A stretch of 64,000 nt of DNA from Symsagittifera roscoffensis (GCF_963678635.1 NC_087064.1:76224213-76288212), one strand, 5' to 3'. Shown: positions 42,601 to 55,615, counted from the stretch's first letter. Numbers and translations are program-made. The notes: generated from the sequence alone by a model not told the origin.

Positions 42601-43728
42601 TTCTTGACTGAAGTTGTCATGTTCAATGAAGGGATGAGACCCTGGTTCATAAGCCACGCCCTCTATTGCATCACCACTTTCGTAGGCTTCTCATACCCTT
42701 TTCGCCTCCTTCTAAAGTGTTACACAGTACACGTGGATGTGACCATCGAGAAGATATTCTGCAAGCTAGAACAGTCGGCTAATTTGCCCAGTGGGAGGAA
42801 TGGCACGCCGCAACAGCCGCAGAGTATGAACAGCCATGAAAATGGTTAGATGTTCAGCCAACCTGAAAGAGATTGCAATTGAAGTTTTATCTTTTTGTTT
42901 TCGCAGGAAAGTTTTTGTGCGCAATTTGAACCATAGCTGCATCTTTAGTGCCCATATGGCAGTCTCAGATAAGATTTGAAGGGAATATATGGAAAATTAA
43001 AAAAAATGTAAATGAGAAATTTTGATTGTATGAAACTTAAGTGTTCTCAGCTTAAGCATAGTTTTTTTTTTGTAGAATTCTTCAACAACTGGAATCGAGA
43101 ATTCAACCTTGCTGTCGAACTACCACCTGCCTACTCGGATGCTCTGATGTGGGAACCCACGGAGAAAGGAACCCTCAGCCGCAAATACGTGAACAAATCC
43201 ACCCAAATGAGTCGAAACCAATCCCTAACTTCCGTTAACGCCATCAAACCGATTGTTAAGAATACGAACGAATCACAAGCTGCGAACTCTTCAAAAGTGA
43301 AGATAAAGAAGTCTGAAAGTCTGCGAAGCATTGGCAAAGTTTTAAAATCTCCTTCAACAATGAGTTTTGCCGCAAGAGGGCGAGCTACTGATGGCATGAT
43401 CAATTCAAAATCGTTCGGACATGTAATCGAAACACTTGACAATCGAACGACCTACTGCGTCCATTTCGATAAAGAACGATGTCTAATCAATGTCGCGAAT
43501 AATCCATTGCCGCGGTCGTACCAGCAGAACCATAATTTCAGACATCAATGCGATACAGTTACGGAAATGGAAATAAATGGGACATATTTGGAATCAGGGC
43601 AACTGACCTCTAATGGTACAGGAGGAACTTCTGAAAACAGATTTGGCGAGAACCAAAGAGTTGCTAAACCAATCACGAAGAGTTTCTCGCTCTTCTCTTT
43701 CAACTCGAATAAGCCAAACTTGAAATAG
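39616..43728 (+). CDS. TMEM151-family transmembrane protein (4 exons)
   Basis: Exons 39616-39817, 41872-42408, 42578-42844 and 43076-43728; all introns GT-AG and phase 1; spliced length 1659 bp (552 aa). The family is recognised from WWRAICYHYARR, the RNGERILITQEYLERLDT strand, DVTRLP, FFKSFGFANAEAENEYLAQR, DDYIE..EGMNL and a late PPAYSDALMW motif, all in TMEM151A/B order. Hydrophobic spans: residues ~22-45 (exon 1), ~85-105 (start of exon 2) and two near the exon 3 pair (ISHALYCITTFVGFSYPF). The C-terminal ~200 residues are Ser/Asn-rich, poorly conserved and probably cytoplasmic. Function of the family is poorly known. This looks like an intact host gene in a repeat-rich setting. Confidence 0.9.
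39940..39972. repeat. C-run and (CA)n simple repeat in intron 1
   Basis: A run of about 14 C followed by about nine CA units. Simple sequence only. Confidence 0.85.
40075..40468. mobile_element. hAT-type MITE in intron 1 of the TMEM151-like gene
   Basis: Element 40083-40460 (378 bp), ends CAGTAGCGTGCCG and CGTCACGCCACTG (11 of 13 inverted-repeat matches), flanked by perfect 8-bp duplications ACTGGAAA at 40075-40082 and 40461-40468. Eight-base duplications and CAG...CTG ends are diagnostic of hAT transposition. The short plus-strand frame inside (40251-40433) is not a gene. Confidence 0.92.
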
Positions 43729-44280
43729 ACTTCGTGTCAATCATTTTTTAATTTAACGTTTTTTTCTTTCTTTCTTCAATTTTCTCGACCACCAATGCAT
43801 TGATTTCATAAGTGTACTTTTAGCAGATGCCTATTTTTGATAGTTAACAACTATTAAATAACCGCGTCTGAACTAAACAGCATGCAAAACAAAGAGAAAA
43901 ATGAAAAAAAACCAGTCCAATAGGAAGCAGTTCAAAAATAAGCATGAAATCATTATTATTTTAGCTAGTCTATAAGACGATAGAAATTTAAAAAATAACC
44001 AGCTAATTAGATCAGTTTGTATGATTTTTTGAACTCTTTTACAGCTGACTGTTTCGAATGAGACTTTTTTGTATATATTCTGCGTAGCGCAGGCGGCGAA
44101 AAAATCCCGGCTCAGAAATCATTCTGAACAGAATTTAGGAAAACTCGATTGTCTTATTGATGTGTTTCGAACCATTTGCACGTCACATATTCGTTTGTGT
44201 ATTCTTTCAAATTTTAATTCATTTTTTGTTGGTTATGATTAGTTAGACGGTTTCTCTTTATAATCATGAGTGTCATAATA

Positions 44281-44620
44281 GGAGGCACTTAGCATAGTGG
44301 TAAGGCGTTCACTTTGAAATTGTCAGATCCTGTATTCGATCCCATGCCATGGCAGTGATAGTGTGTGAGGACGAGCTCTCACTTGACCTCTAGCTTCAGG
44401 TCTGCCACAATCTGGCCAATTTCGGCTGGAATGGTACCACGTGAAAGTTCTGGACGCAATAAAACGGCCATGAATCGCAAGAAAAAGAGCTTCGCTCAAC
44501 AGAATATCTAAATCTGGAATGTGGAGAGATAATAATCATTGACTATCCTCCACAGGACTGTTAAAGCCTACTGATAGCTCCTCTGCGATTCGCAGGAACC
44601 ACCTTATTATTATAATCAAA
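44281..44620 (+). mobile_element. tRNA-derived SINE
   Basis: The head has a pol III A-box (TAGCATAGTGG, 44291-44301) and B-box (tattcgatccc, 44333-44343) at tRNA-like spacing. A ~240-bp body of non-tRNA sequence follows, with a short ATT-rich tail (ttattattataatc, about 44605-44618). Body origin and target duplications are unclear. Confidence 0.8.
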
Positions 44621-44660
44621 AGGAAAAGTTTACAGTCCGTGTTACAAAACCGCGTAGTAC

Positions 44661-44700
<40 letters not shown>

Positions 44701-44705
44701 GTCTA
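44661..44705. repeat. (CTAT)n microsatellite
   Basis: About ten CTAT units followed by CTGTCTAT. Simple repeat just downstream of the SINE. Confidence 0.95.
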
Positions 44706-45169
44706 TACTTCTATACTGTATTTAAATGCGAGTAACAGCTATCTCCCATGTTTAAGCATAATAATTTTGCATGTTTGACGAAATTTTTTTTTCATGTTTA
44801 ATCTATATCATATATTGCAATGCTTAAGAAAATTTTTCAATTAGTTTTTTGCAAGGTCATTATTTTTTCAGTATTTTTTCGAGGCCAAATTAAGTCTGTC
44901 TGTCTGTATACCTGCTTTTTTGAATAATTTGATAAGTCTGTCTACCCGTCCCCTAATTTTTAAACTTTCATCTATTATCAATCTATTATCTATTTTTAAA
45001 TATTTAAAAGCGGGCTTCACTATCTTGCCATGCTTAAACTTTTTCAACCTATTTTTTTGCATTTTAACAAATGAAAGTTTTCACGTTTAAGCTATATCGT
45101 ATATTGCAATGGTTAAGGTTTTTTTTTCATTTTCCAGTTTAAATTAAGTGTTTATTCCATCAAGTTTGA

Positions 45170-46080
45170 AAATAGCAACCCAGTAGTAGGATATTGTCAG
45201 AGTTTTCCCAAGTTTTGCGATTCTGGCCCCCATATATGAATAATCAAATTCTTTTAGCTAAACGAGATAGGCAATTTTCGAGGTTTTTCAAAAAGTTTCT
45301 AGAAAATTTAATTTTAAAAAATTTCTGAATTTTTGAAATTCTCACCCTGTAGATGGGTGCTGTAAGGGTACTCTCAGGGGTTGCGAATCTTGGCTCCAAA
45401 TCTAACTTCTCAAATCCTTGTAGTTTTCGAAATATGACGTTTTTTTTATTATTTTTTCAAAAACTTAGATTTTGAAGAATTCCAAAACGTTGAAGATCTC
45501 AATCCTGTTGTTGGATATTGTGAGGGTACTCTCAGGGGTTGCGAATCTTACCTTTGATATGTATTCCAGATATGATGTTTTTTTTGTGATTTTTTTTTCA
45601 AAAAAATTTTCATGAAAATTAAATTAAAGTTTTTTTTTCAAAGTTTGAAATTCCCAACCCTGTAGTTGTGTACTTTCAAAAATTGCGCATGTTTTGCCAT
45701 CAAAAAAGACTGCTCAGATATTGGTAGTTTTTGAAATCTGAATTTTTTATGGTTTCCAAAGAAAAATTTTTTTAAGAAAACTTAAGGTGAAGGTTCTCAA
45801 AGTTTGAATTTCCCAACGTTGTAGTTGGGTACTGTTAAAAATACTCTCAGGAGTTGCAAATCTTGCGTCCAAATGCGACTGCTGAATTGCGTTCAGTTTC
45901 CCAGATGTGACGTTTCTTAGTTCATTTTAAATTTTTCGAAGATTTTATATAAAAAGCATCACAAAATTTTATGGTTCTTCAAAATTTGTATAAAAAACTT
46001 GAATAAAAAACTTTGCAAAATTTTTAATTACGAACCCTGTAACTGTGTGCTTTCAGAGTACACTCAAAGAATAGTTTTTT
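45170..46080. repeat. Second array of satellite family A
   Basis: Units begin near 45184, 45354, 45512, 45668, 45826 and 46035, spacing about 155-170 bp, with the same motif order as 23960-25990 (gtactctcaggggttgcgaatcttg, tgactgctcaaat, tagttttcgaaatatgacg). Confidence 0.8.
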
Positions 46081-49006
46081 GAGTTGTTAAAAATTCGAAG
46101 CGCCGGAGGTGCGGTACACGCTAGTATGGCATCAAACCAATCGAGGTCAAAATTAATCAAGGTTACAACTTGTTAGTCAAGCAGTTACATAATCTGCTCA
46201 TCTAAAGTGAACCAATAGGTTTCAGCGTATAACAATGTTCCCAACTATAGTGCACTAATATCCATTTAGATATGATTGAGTTATTATTAACTTCTTCCCG
46301 TTTCAAGCTTTGAAACGCAGATCTTCAAACCGTTAGCAGTGTCAAAAAGTCTCTAAGGGCTTTAAATGTTCAAAATTAAGCAAAAACCTTTATCAAAACT
46401 CTTTTGAATAACCAACCAATGCCTAAAAACAGCTCGAACAGCTATTTTTTTCCTTCAGAAATCGGAGCAAAAAGCGCTCTAGTAAAGTGCTCGTATTGTA
46501 TGTTAACCTATCCTTTTGATTGAATGTTTTTTTTTACCCTTGCGATAAGCAAGAGTTTTGCTATCGGGTACTTGTCTTTTTTTGCCGTAAACAACTTTGT
46601 TTTCGATTCAATTTAGAAGAGCGTTGTATAGTTTATGGGTTTTTGTTTTTATACACGCGAAATAATTTCTGTTTGAAAAAAAAAACAACAAAGTTTTATT
46701 AAAATTTTAATTAGAAAAAAGCATTAATTGTCAGTTGTTTTAGTGCTGGTTTTCTGATTTATTTTTTTTTCGCCCAAAGGTATGTGCAATTGCTTTTAAG
46801 CATCTTTGCGTCATAAGCAGGTTTAGGCTGTTTGATTTTGAATCCCTTCAAGGTGATGGCACAGCGTGTTATTTAAATAACCAAAAATATTTTAAAAAAA
46901 AAACATCCATTTCCGGAAAGTTTGTAGTTGCAATTTTGGCTTGATTTTTATGTCTGTGAAGATACTTTGCGAGTGATTCACAAGAGTTAGGGTTGTTGTA
47001 GTTTCTCTGAAAATTTTTCGTTGTTTTTTGTTTTTTCATTGTTGTTTTTTCCTTCGGGCACTTTTTTTGTTTATTTTTTGTTGCGATTCGGCTCTCTTAC
47101 CGTTGCGTATTAACTTAGTTTTTGATAATATTGATGTAATTCAGTTCGTCAAAATGATTATATTAATTTCATTTCAGAGTTCGATAGTCTTTTGTCGCAT
47201 TTTTTAAAAAAATTTTGTATTCAAGTATTTAAATTTGAAATTTTTGTCCGTGCTTTTTGGTAAAATTTTGTGATCTTGATGGTCATGCATTTTGTTTGGT
47301 TCCAAGGTTTTTAGCAAAGTTTCTCATGGTTTTTAAGTGTTTGTATCCCAATTTTTTCGCGACCAAAATTTCACTTTTTTCTCATTTTCATCTGTTAGTT
47401 ATGAGGAAGAAATAAAAGTAGTTTGTGGAGCCTGAATCATTTTTATTTTTTAAGTAATTGCTTTTTTAAATTTTGCAAAAAGAAGTTTTCAGCTCACGAT
47501 TCTTTCAACGGATATCAATTGATTATTTCACGTTCCGTATGAGATAGATTATTTGTGACTTTTTGCAAAAACTGCCCTATCAAATCTGAGATAAAGATTT
47601 CAATCGGAAGAAGTGGTTGCGCGAATTGTCCTGCAAAAGCGGTTTCTCCTTTGTAAAAGAAAGGTCATGTATTTCGGAAAATTTCAAAGTTTTCATTCTC
47701 GCATATTTTAGTGGGAAACAACTAAGGTTTTCGGCAAAGTCCAACTTTTGAAATTACGCATGTCCTGCATCAGTATAGCAAATTCAAAAAATGTCAAAGA
47801 CGTACCTCCAGCTTTAGCTGTGCCCTTCAGGTGTCCTTCATCGAGACATATGAAAATTTTGGTTTCAAGTTTTTTTTGCACTCATGCTTTCATGATTGTG
47901 TTGTATCGCAAGTGGTGCGAAGCTCTGCTTCGCCTCGGTGTATCAACATGTTCCAGAGAAGTGTATCAATCAAATTGTCTATTATACTGGTTGGTTTTAA
48001 GAAAGTGTAGTTTTCATTCATGTGGATTAGTTATCCTTTAAAGATGTGGCCTGCATATTTTATGAGCTTAGTTCCTAGATCGCCTCTATGCTAATCAGGA
48101 GATTGAAATTGGTAGTTCTGTTTTGTTAAAACTATTTCACGCTGCTGAAAAGTTTTCATGCCTTTTCTAAACTCTTGAAGGTGTAATAATTTCTTTTCTT
48201 CATTAATATTCCGTGCGTCACTGTTCCTATAATTGATATTTCTCTTTTTTTTTCCTCATTCAGTCGCCACTGCATAATTCAAATTAATTCAAAAATGGAG
48301 AAAGAAAGCGAAATCTTATCGTTCAAAGTGAGAAACTGAGAAATGGATAAAGATTGGCTCACTTTTAATTCGGGGTAGTAGTAGCAAAGATTTTTCATGG
48401 TTGACTTCAAAAAATTGTTCTAAGCTTCATTTTAGCCCATCAAACTAGCGGTTATCAGTTGAAAAACCTAACCAGCTTAAGTGGATTTCAACTTAATAAT
48501 TAGATAAACCGATGACTGAATTAGATTTGCCTTTACATCTATCAAAAACTCTAATGGTCCTTAAGTGGGTTTAGGAGATAAAATAAGTCTGGAAGGAGCT
48601 TTCAGTCTCTGGAGGTTAAGGGATACAAGGAAACAAAAGTAATTATAATCAGAATGAAGATCTGAATACGAATGCATTTAGCTGATAAAATTGGAGGTAA
48701 GCGCTGCTTCTACTCAAATGGTTAACAGCGACAAGAGACAATTATTAATTTTCAAGATGCATATTTAGTTCTAAACCCCAAATCTTTAGAAATGTGTAAT
48801 CTCAAGTTATTACCTTTTTCTACGATAAACCTTGAAGTTAATTTTAAACAGCTTAATGAATATTTGAGAGTACCTGAATTTAGGATTGATACATCTTGTT
48901 AAAATCGGAAGCGTAGGTCGTAATTCGAGCATGGTACACTTACACATAAATAAATTGCAACGATTTGTTTTTGACTGTTGAGTTATAAGAATCCCGGGTT
49001 GAGGTT
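46081..49006. other. Non-coding region with dispersed repeats
   Basis: No supportable gene. It holds the gataagcaagagttttgc motif near 46540, a family B core near 47576 and a perfect hairpin GCGAAGC-TCT-GCTTCGC at 47917-47933. Small open frames (e.g. 47748-48041) run through these repeats. Confidence 0.5.
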
Positions 49007-49330
49007 TTCGACTTATGTTTTGACCAAATCGACCAAAAATGGCTATGTTTCGACTAAAATTGCTGTTTCGACCGACTAGACTAAAATTGCTATGTTTCGG
49101 CCGACTCAACCGAAGTTGGCTATGTTTCGACCGACTCGACTGAAGGAAAGTGTGTTAGATGGAATTCAACTATGTTTCGACCGACTCGACCCAAGTTGGC
49201 TATGGTTCGACCGATTTGACCGAGGGAAAATGTGTCCGACTGTGTTTGACGCAAGCAAACTATGCTCGACCGAATCGACTCAAAGTGGCGCTGTTTTGAC
49301 CGACTTGACGGAGCGAAAAGGTATTCGACA
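49007..49330. repeat. Minisatellite of ~30-bp units
   Basis: Repeated core ggctatgtttcgaccgactcgac with variants such as tttcggccgactcaac and ggttcgaccgatttgac, about nine or more copies. Some units are separated by gaagg/gaggg-aaa-tgtgt spacers, giving a longer alternating period. Open frames through it on both strands are repeat artefacts. Confidence 0.85.
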
Positions 49331-50682
49331 GTGTTCGATCTTTTCTTCACGTTTCTGCCGTTAACTCTGCTCTAGATACATGGTTGAAGTTTTGATATAT
49401 GATTGATGAAAATTTTATGGGGATTTAATCGCATTGAATCGAAGTTTTTTTCAGGAAAACGTTTTAACCATTCAACCGAAGCTAGATTGTGCTGTGTTCT
49501 TGGCGCAAAAACACCCTCTTGAATAGCGCGAGAAGTGAATTTTCAAACTTGAAACTATTCTTTCTAACTTTTAACTGATATTCTTGACAAGAAATTAAAA
49601 AAATATTAATTGCTAATTACACGGCAATTGATTTTTTTTGCTTATTAATTTATAGATATAGGATTGTCAGTTTCTTTTTTTTGTCACTAAAGTCAATCGA
49701 GGGGTAACCTTGATCCTCCAATTTCATGAATTTTGTGAACAAGCTTCTTTAAAATGGAAAATGTATTTTTTTTCTATTGAACAACGTGTACATTTAGAGA
49801 AAATCTTTACTACGCTAGTGGCTAACAAGCGTTTCAAAATCGGGTTATAGATATTTTTCAGGATAAAAATTTGTTTAACAAAGTCAATAGAATCATATGA
49901 TAGTATGATTTGAAAAAAATTCAATTTCCCTAACTTCTGCAGTTTTAGCCTAAAAGGAACGACCACATCCAAGACGTAGTCAAGAAAAGAACATTTTTTC
50001 GTTCAATGTGAAATATTCCAGTTCCGATAAAACTCTCGATCAATCATCTGTGTGTCCAGGTTTTTTGACGGCTTAGTTGTCAAATCATATGTTTTTTTTG
50101 TGCTGTAAACAATTTAATTTTGTAATCATTTCCTTTATTCGGGCTTTTTGATTCAGCTTTTATCATTTTTTAGCTTAGAGATCTATTTCTGCGTAATTTG
50201 AAAGGAAGACAAAGCACCCTACTTTGTTTTCGTGTTTCCGGAAAAGTTTTAGATTATCATAAATTTGAAATATCAGAACTTTGTGTTTCCGGAAAAGATT
50301 TTGAATATCAGAACTTTAAAACACAAAGTTTTTTGATATTTTTTGGCTAAACTGGCGTTTACCCGATTTGCAACTCGCTATATGTTTCTTAAGACTAAAA
50401 TCTGTAGAATTGTGTTGCTGAACGTGTTTTTTCTTAAAATGAACATCTCTCGCGATAAACATTTGGTAATTCGTAGTTGTGGTTGTTTGACATTTTCAAA
50501 TGCTAATTTGTGTAGTTTTAAGCGTGGCGCGAAAGTGCTCAGATTGTTGCCCAATCATATTAAATTCGAGTACTACAAGCTCAGCAAAAATACAAAGCCT
50601 CAGTTATTAAGAGATACATCTGATTTTTCACACGCTTATAAAATATCGAGGGCTCAATTTTGCGCCTCCTTCCGGGCTGAGG

Positions 50683-50795
50683 TGTTCGACTCATGATTCG
50701 ATCAACACGGTCGAATGGAGTCCAATTTTTGTCGCAAATTAAGACGGTCGAACGAACACTATAGTCGAACTAAGTCGAATCATAAGTCGACTTAG
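50683..50795. repeat. Short inverted-repeat element (MITE-like hairpin)
   Basis: The left arm ttcgactcatgattcga pairs with the right arm tcgaatcataagtcgac (one mismatch), spanning about 110 bp, with more gtcgaa/ttcgac pairs inside. It shares the ttcgac theme of the minisatellite at 49007-49330. Confidence 0.65.
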
Positions 50796-53159
50796 AAAAA
50801 TCTGGAAAGATCTCAATTACAAAGATTCATTCAGTGTACTGAATGACTTAAACCAGTACGCACTAAAGATAGGAATTACCCAACCAAAAATTTTAAAAAT
50901 ATTGCTTGTCTACTAAATTGAAACAAATCAAACAAGGACAGGTAGTTGCTCTGCAGAGAGCACAAAATTTTCCGACGGCATTTATAAGAAGCTACAAAAA
51001 AGTTTTTTCTCTTATTGATGAGGCTTCCTGTTCGAACACTAGAAAGTGTCCAAATAACTATACAAATAACTATAAACTTAATAAAAATCCAACTTAAATG
51101 ACAATAATTCTCTTCAAAAAATTATAAACAAACAAAAAAATTTTTCCGAAAATATGTTGTTTAGCAAATTTAAGGTTGATAACATAAATGACAAAAAGAC
51201 CAATTTTAATAACGAACGTTACTTACTCGATGGCTTCACTTGCTTAAAATTGACCAATTTTCACATATTTCAAAACGTTTTTTCGTCACTATATCAACAT
51301 TTGAGATTTATTTCGAATCACAACTAAAAAGGCTTTTATAAAACATATTTTCTATCCATTCCGATTGTTATTCGAATTACCTGATTTTGCATAGAACAAA
51401 AACTAAAACAGACCCAAAAACAAAATTCCTCACAGTGTCAACGCTCGGATCAATAGTAAAAACACATCACCTACATTTTTGATCAAAGATAAAACAAAAA
51501 CGCGCTCAAAACAAAGAAAAATTTGCTCAACCGAGAGCAAAATTCAGAAGAAACTAGGATCCTTTAAAGCAATTATTTTACATAACTTTAATTGCTGTGG
51601 TAGGCTGTGGTCACAAAAAATGAGGCATAAGCAAGATACTGAGTGCGACGCAGTGGTTAAGGAAGCAAAATCAAAATTGCAGCAAAGTTTATCAACCCTT
51701 TTCTCATAACGCAACAATTTCGATCTGGAAAGCTTTGTTTTTTTTTCATAAAACACTATATTCAAAAAATTTCATCCTCTTAGTATCCACGTGAAAAAAA
51801 AATCGTTTACTATGAAATTTTTCTGGTAAAAGGATATTTTCTAATGCTAATACTCGTTACGGTAGCAGCAGTATCCATCTCCAGCTCCTCAAACGTTTCT
51901 TCATTGCAAAACTCACCCAAAATATTGTTTTATACCTTCCGAAGTCTGAGTTTCGTTTGTGGCCTTATCTGTCTTCTTTTACCTGATTTATAATATAGCG
52001 TGATTAAATATGTGCCGAGTTTTGAGAACTCTTAATTAGAAGCTTCATTGTCTCGATAGCAAAACCAGACAGCGGCTTTCGTTTCCGTCTGGCCGAGCAA
52101 CAACAGCGGGTTCACTAAACTGTTGAAACAATTCCTGGAGTGTCCTAAGCGAACGTATTTTTTTCAAAAGTTTGATGCCAAAATTTTGAATCAAAAATTG
52201 GAAGAGTGCTAGCTGTTCCAATTTCATTTTTGAAGCTTGAAATAAAGGTGATTTATTTTTGTCTCAATAAATGAAAATCTTCGGCAGAGTTATCATGTAA
52301 CCTCTGATATGTAATCTCCCTTATTCAGCAGAGTTATCTTGTTAGTTTTCGACTTCGTTAGTTTTGTAGTTTTTTAAAAAATTCAAATTTTTTGTTCATA
52401 TCACAGTTTTTGTAAGGCAGGGCAAAAATAGTTTAGTAAAAATGATTTTAAGTAATATATGTTAGTTTTTAATAAATTTTTATTTCAATTAGAAATTTTC
52501 TGTATCAGATAAAAGATCTTATTCTCTCAGATATACATGAGACAAAAAACTGGATAAGGTTGAGATCAAATCTCTCGCCGTCAAATCTAAACCATAACAG
52601 GATATCAACATAGCGTTCTCATCATCTGAAATTGTCAACTGTTTCTATTTCTTTAAAACTTTTTTCTTTAAAACCCATTCCATTTAGTTCACTTGTTTTT
52701 GTTCTGCGTATTTGTGCTTGAACTTTCAAAAATGTGTACGCTTCAAACTAATTTTTGAAGGTAAAAAAAAACAATTCGCAGAACATGAAGAATTGAGTAC
52801 TTTTTTGTCGTGAAGTCTTAAGGTTTATAAGTTGGCAAAACACCAACTGATTGACGATTTCAATAAAAACCAAAATACCATGTTAGATGAGAAAATTTCG
52901 CCTTTTTGTTGGATGTTATTTTTTCAAACTTTCGACGAAGGCTTACAATTTCCAACTGAATTTGCCAAAAACCAACAACAAGGTTGTTTAATTGCATATA
53001 CTAAATAACGTTATTCAAACTATCGTACAAACTGGTAGCAAACTGATCACAAAAAATGGCATTTAAACATGTAATATGTAGACATTAGCTAGTTAATAAT
53101 ATGTAAACATGTAATACCTGTAAACATTCCGCCGTTTTAGTAAAAACTTACCGCGGAAC
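50796..53159. other. Non-coding AT-rich region, no gene seen
   Basis: Many stops in all frames. The largest frame (51479-51709) shows no coding character. No RNA gene or repeat recognised. Confidence 0.5.
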
Positions 53160-55330
53160 CTCCAATCGAGTAGTCAAAGTGGACAGACGAACTGCCAATG
53201 GCGATTTTTGCAAAAAGAAACATAGACATGACTGAACTGAATTTCAGCAGACCGACAACAACACATTCAACAATGGCTCCACCATTAGAGAACGAAATCT
53301 TCATTGAAACTAACACGCACAGGAAAGATCGTGAAAACAGAATTTAAGAAAAACGAACAAAATACGAGAACGAAAAAACGAGAGTGGAAAGCAAAATCGA
53401 TTTTGTGGGTCATTCCCATGGGATGAGGCAAATACAAAAACATGAAGCTGCTTTTACTGAAGTTTTGGCCAGGATGCTCAAAAGCTACTTATTTTGGCAA
53501 AGAAGACCAAACATATAACTGAAAACAATGAAAAAAAAAATGTCGCATTCGAAGAATAAAACTGTAATTTAAACATTCAGCAGAAGAACCAAACACTATA
53601 GAACAATTCTTCTGGCACGGAAAGCAGAATTTGGGGACCCAGAAAAGAATGGGTCGGGCATGTGATCACAGCTCATATGTCAAATGTGAAGAAATTAGAG
53701 GAAATATCGGCAGAAACAAGAACGCCGAGAGAGGCTCATGACTACGCGATCAGAAGAGAAAAAGGAATTGACAAACACTGCAGTAAGTGTCACACCAAGC
53801 TCATCAGGTAACACGCTCAATATAAAGCAAGAAAAATTATTGTTCATAAGTTAATGGAAAACACACCTACATTCAGAAGAAGACGGGGCATAGGAAATGC
53901 AAACTTTGAGAAATCAAAACCAACTGGCACCTTAAAGACCAACAGTAAAATCTAATCAAATGCTAAAAAAATAGTTTACAGATTCGCATTTGGGACAGAA
54001 CACCTACAGGAATGTCCAGCAAAAGGCTAAATTTGGTGGCAATAATTGCGGAAGAAGAAGACCCTTCCAAAAGGAAAGCCGAACATCGCACGTCAACCAC
54101 GTCAACGACCAAAGCAAAAAAACAGAGCAGCTACAAATGAAATCATAAAAAGTCAGCGTGAGTCCGGTAGCCTACGTGGAGTAAACATCAGCAAACGGAT
54201 GAAAACATTACAAGAAGATAACTTCACATTAACGGCAATCCAAAAAACATGACACCAATAAGTGATCGACTACAGAAAGTAAGACTTATCCGATTATTGG
54301 GTAAAACTTAACGAGACTAGCGAGTAAATAACCTCTCTAATGGACACAGGCAGCCCAGTGGCGTTCCTGGTTGAACATGTGGCGAACCGCTCAAATATTA
54401 CCATAAAAAACTATCTGGAAACAAATTTCAAAAGATGCTGCTGGGCAAATTTTGACGTGTCACAATAGTTTATACGCAGAACCACTGGGAAGATAAATCA
54501 TTTCAATCGAATCAGAAAGATAGTAAGTCCAGTCGGCGCCGTTCATAGTCGTCAACAAGCAAAGGGCCAGTATATGTTGGGCCGATTTCTTCTAACAAAA
54601 ATAGGAATCAAACAACAACGAGAGAAACCTAGACACCAAATGCTACTACACATTGATTCAAGACAAGAAGCCCAGTGAAACAGACTGAGCAAAGACTATA
54701 TACACGCATTGAAAAATCCAAGAAATGTTTCAGAAAAATTTCAATCCATCAAACAAAATGGACTCAGAGTGTCTAGACATCAACAGGAAATGGTTAAAAG
54801 GATCTTATTGAGAAGAGTGATCAATATCCTGTGAAAAAGTTAGAAAAAGGCAGTGACAAACAGTTTAACGGTTCAATCGTGATAACAGTGAAATACAAAG
54901 CAATAAACTAAATTGGCATTAGATTTGAGCAAGTCAACAAACAAATCAACAGAACAAGATGTGAAATGCCCCGTATTGAAATATAAATAGTCAACGTGGC
55001 AAAAACGATCTAAACAATGATAACTTAGGAGGGCTTTCCACAATAACTGATGTACCATACGCGTACGCACATATCAAACTGGTTGAAAGCACTAAGGAGT
55101 AATGCAATTTTAGCCTCCTTGTAGAACAAGGAACTGGTACTTACCAATTCTAGACAGAATGATACGACCTGACAGTTATTCCGGCCGAACTCCGGAAGGC
55201 AATCTATCTCACAATAACAAACTAAAAGAATACATTCGCATTCTTTGACCGAGACTATCAGAGATACAAATGAGAAAATATCCGACCAGCAATTGGCGAT
55301 GAAATTCCTACCGGACAATCTGAACAAATG
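53160..55330 (+). pseudogene. Decayed Ty3/gypsy element (gag-protease-RT remnants)
   Basis: Plus-strand A-rich sequence with many stops and frameshifts but ordered remnants: a Gag segment ETRTPREAHDYAIRREKGI (near 53715), a broken zinc-knuckle region EHLQECPAKG (near 54000), an aspartic protease motif MDTGSPVAFL (54340-54369), and RT remnants: TDVPYAYAHIKL (near 55047), CNF..GTGTYQF (near 55100) and IPAE.RKAI (near 55170). This order is that of a Ty3/gypsy element of a lineage different from the intact one at 1122-16932. No LTRs found; the right end stops at the small minus-strand ORF region. Confidence 0.72.
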
Positions 55331-55337
55331 AAAATTA

Positions 55338-55615
55338 TTTTTTTTTGTGGAACATTAATCACTTTTATTTCAAAGAAGTAGAGTGGTCGAGTTTTACTTT
55401 TATCGAGGAAGTGGCAAGACCTTAGTCAAGAAATCAGTCGTAGTCGAAAATTTACGAACACCAAAAATCTTCAACCAATTTAAATAATTCATGGTGTCGA
55501 TACAATATTTGACAAAATATAAGCCAAAACTCGCCGCCGAAGCGACCCAAATCAGACCGCTCTGAAAAAACAGCGAAATAAAAAGTTCGAACAAATCGGG
55601 TGTCAAAACTTTCAT
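55338..55615 (-). CDS. Small hydrophobic ORF with encoded poly(A): possible retrocopy
   Basis: Minus strand: ATG at 55615, stop at 55402-55400 (71 aa), then an AATAAA signal (55369-55364), 17 bases, and an A-run of nine (55346-55338). A genome-encoded poly(A) after AATAAA suggests a reverse-transcribed mRNA copy next to the decayed gypsy element. The product has a hydrophobic middle (FQSGLIWVASAASFGLYFV) and a basic end. No family recognised. It could also be a chance ORF or a true small gene. Confidence 0.35.

Noticed and set aside
44281-44350. True tRNA gene
   Set aside because: Pol III boxes are present but no cloverleaf with a proper acceptor stem can be formed by eye, and a SINE body follows.
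44661-44705. CRISPR-like array
   Set aside because: Simple (CTAT)n microsatellite with no spacers in eukaryotic DNA.
48810-49350. Minus-strand ORFs across the minisatellite
   Set aside because: Same reason: stop-free repeat units.
49092-49364. 90-codon repetitive ORF in the minisatellite
   Set aside because: Repeat units happen to lack stops; both strands are open, so it is not evidence of coding.
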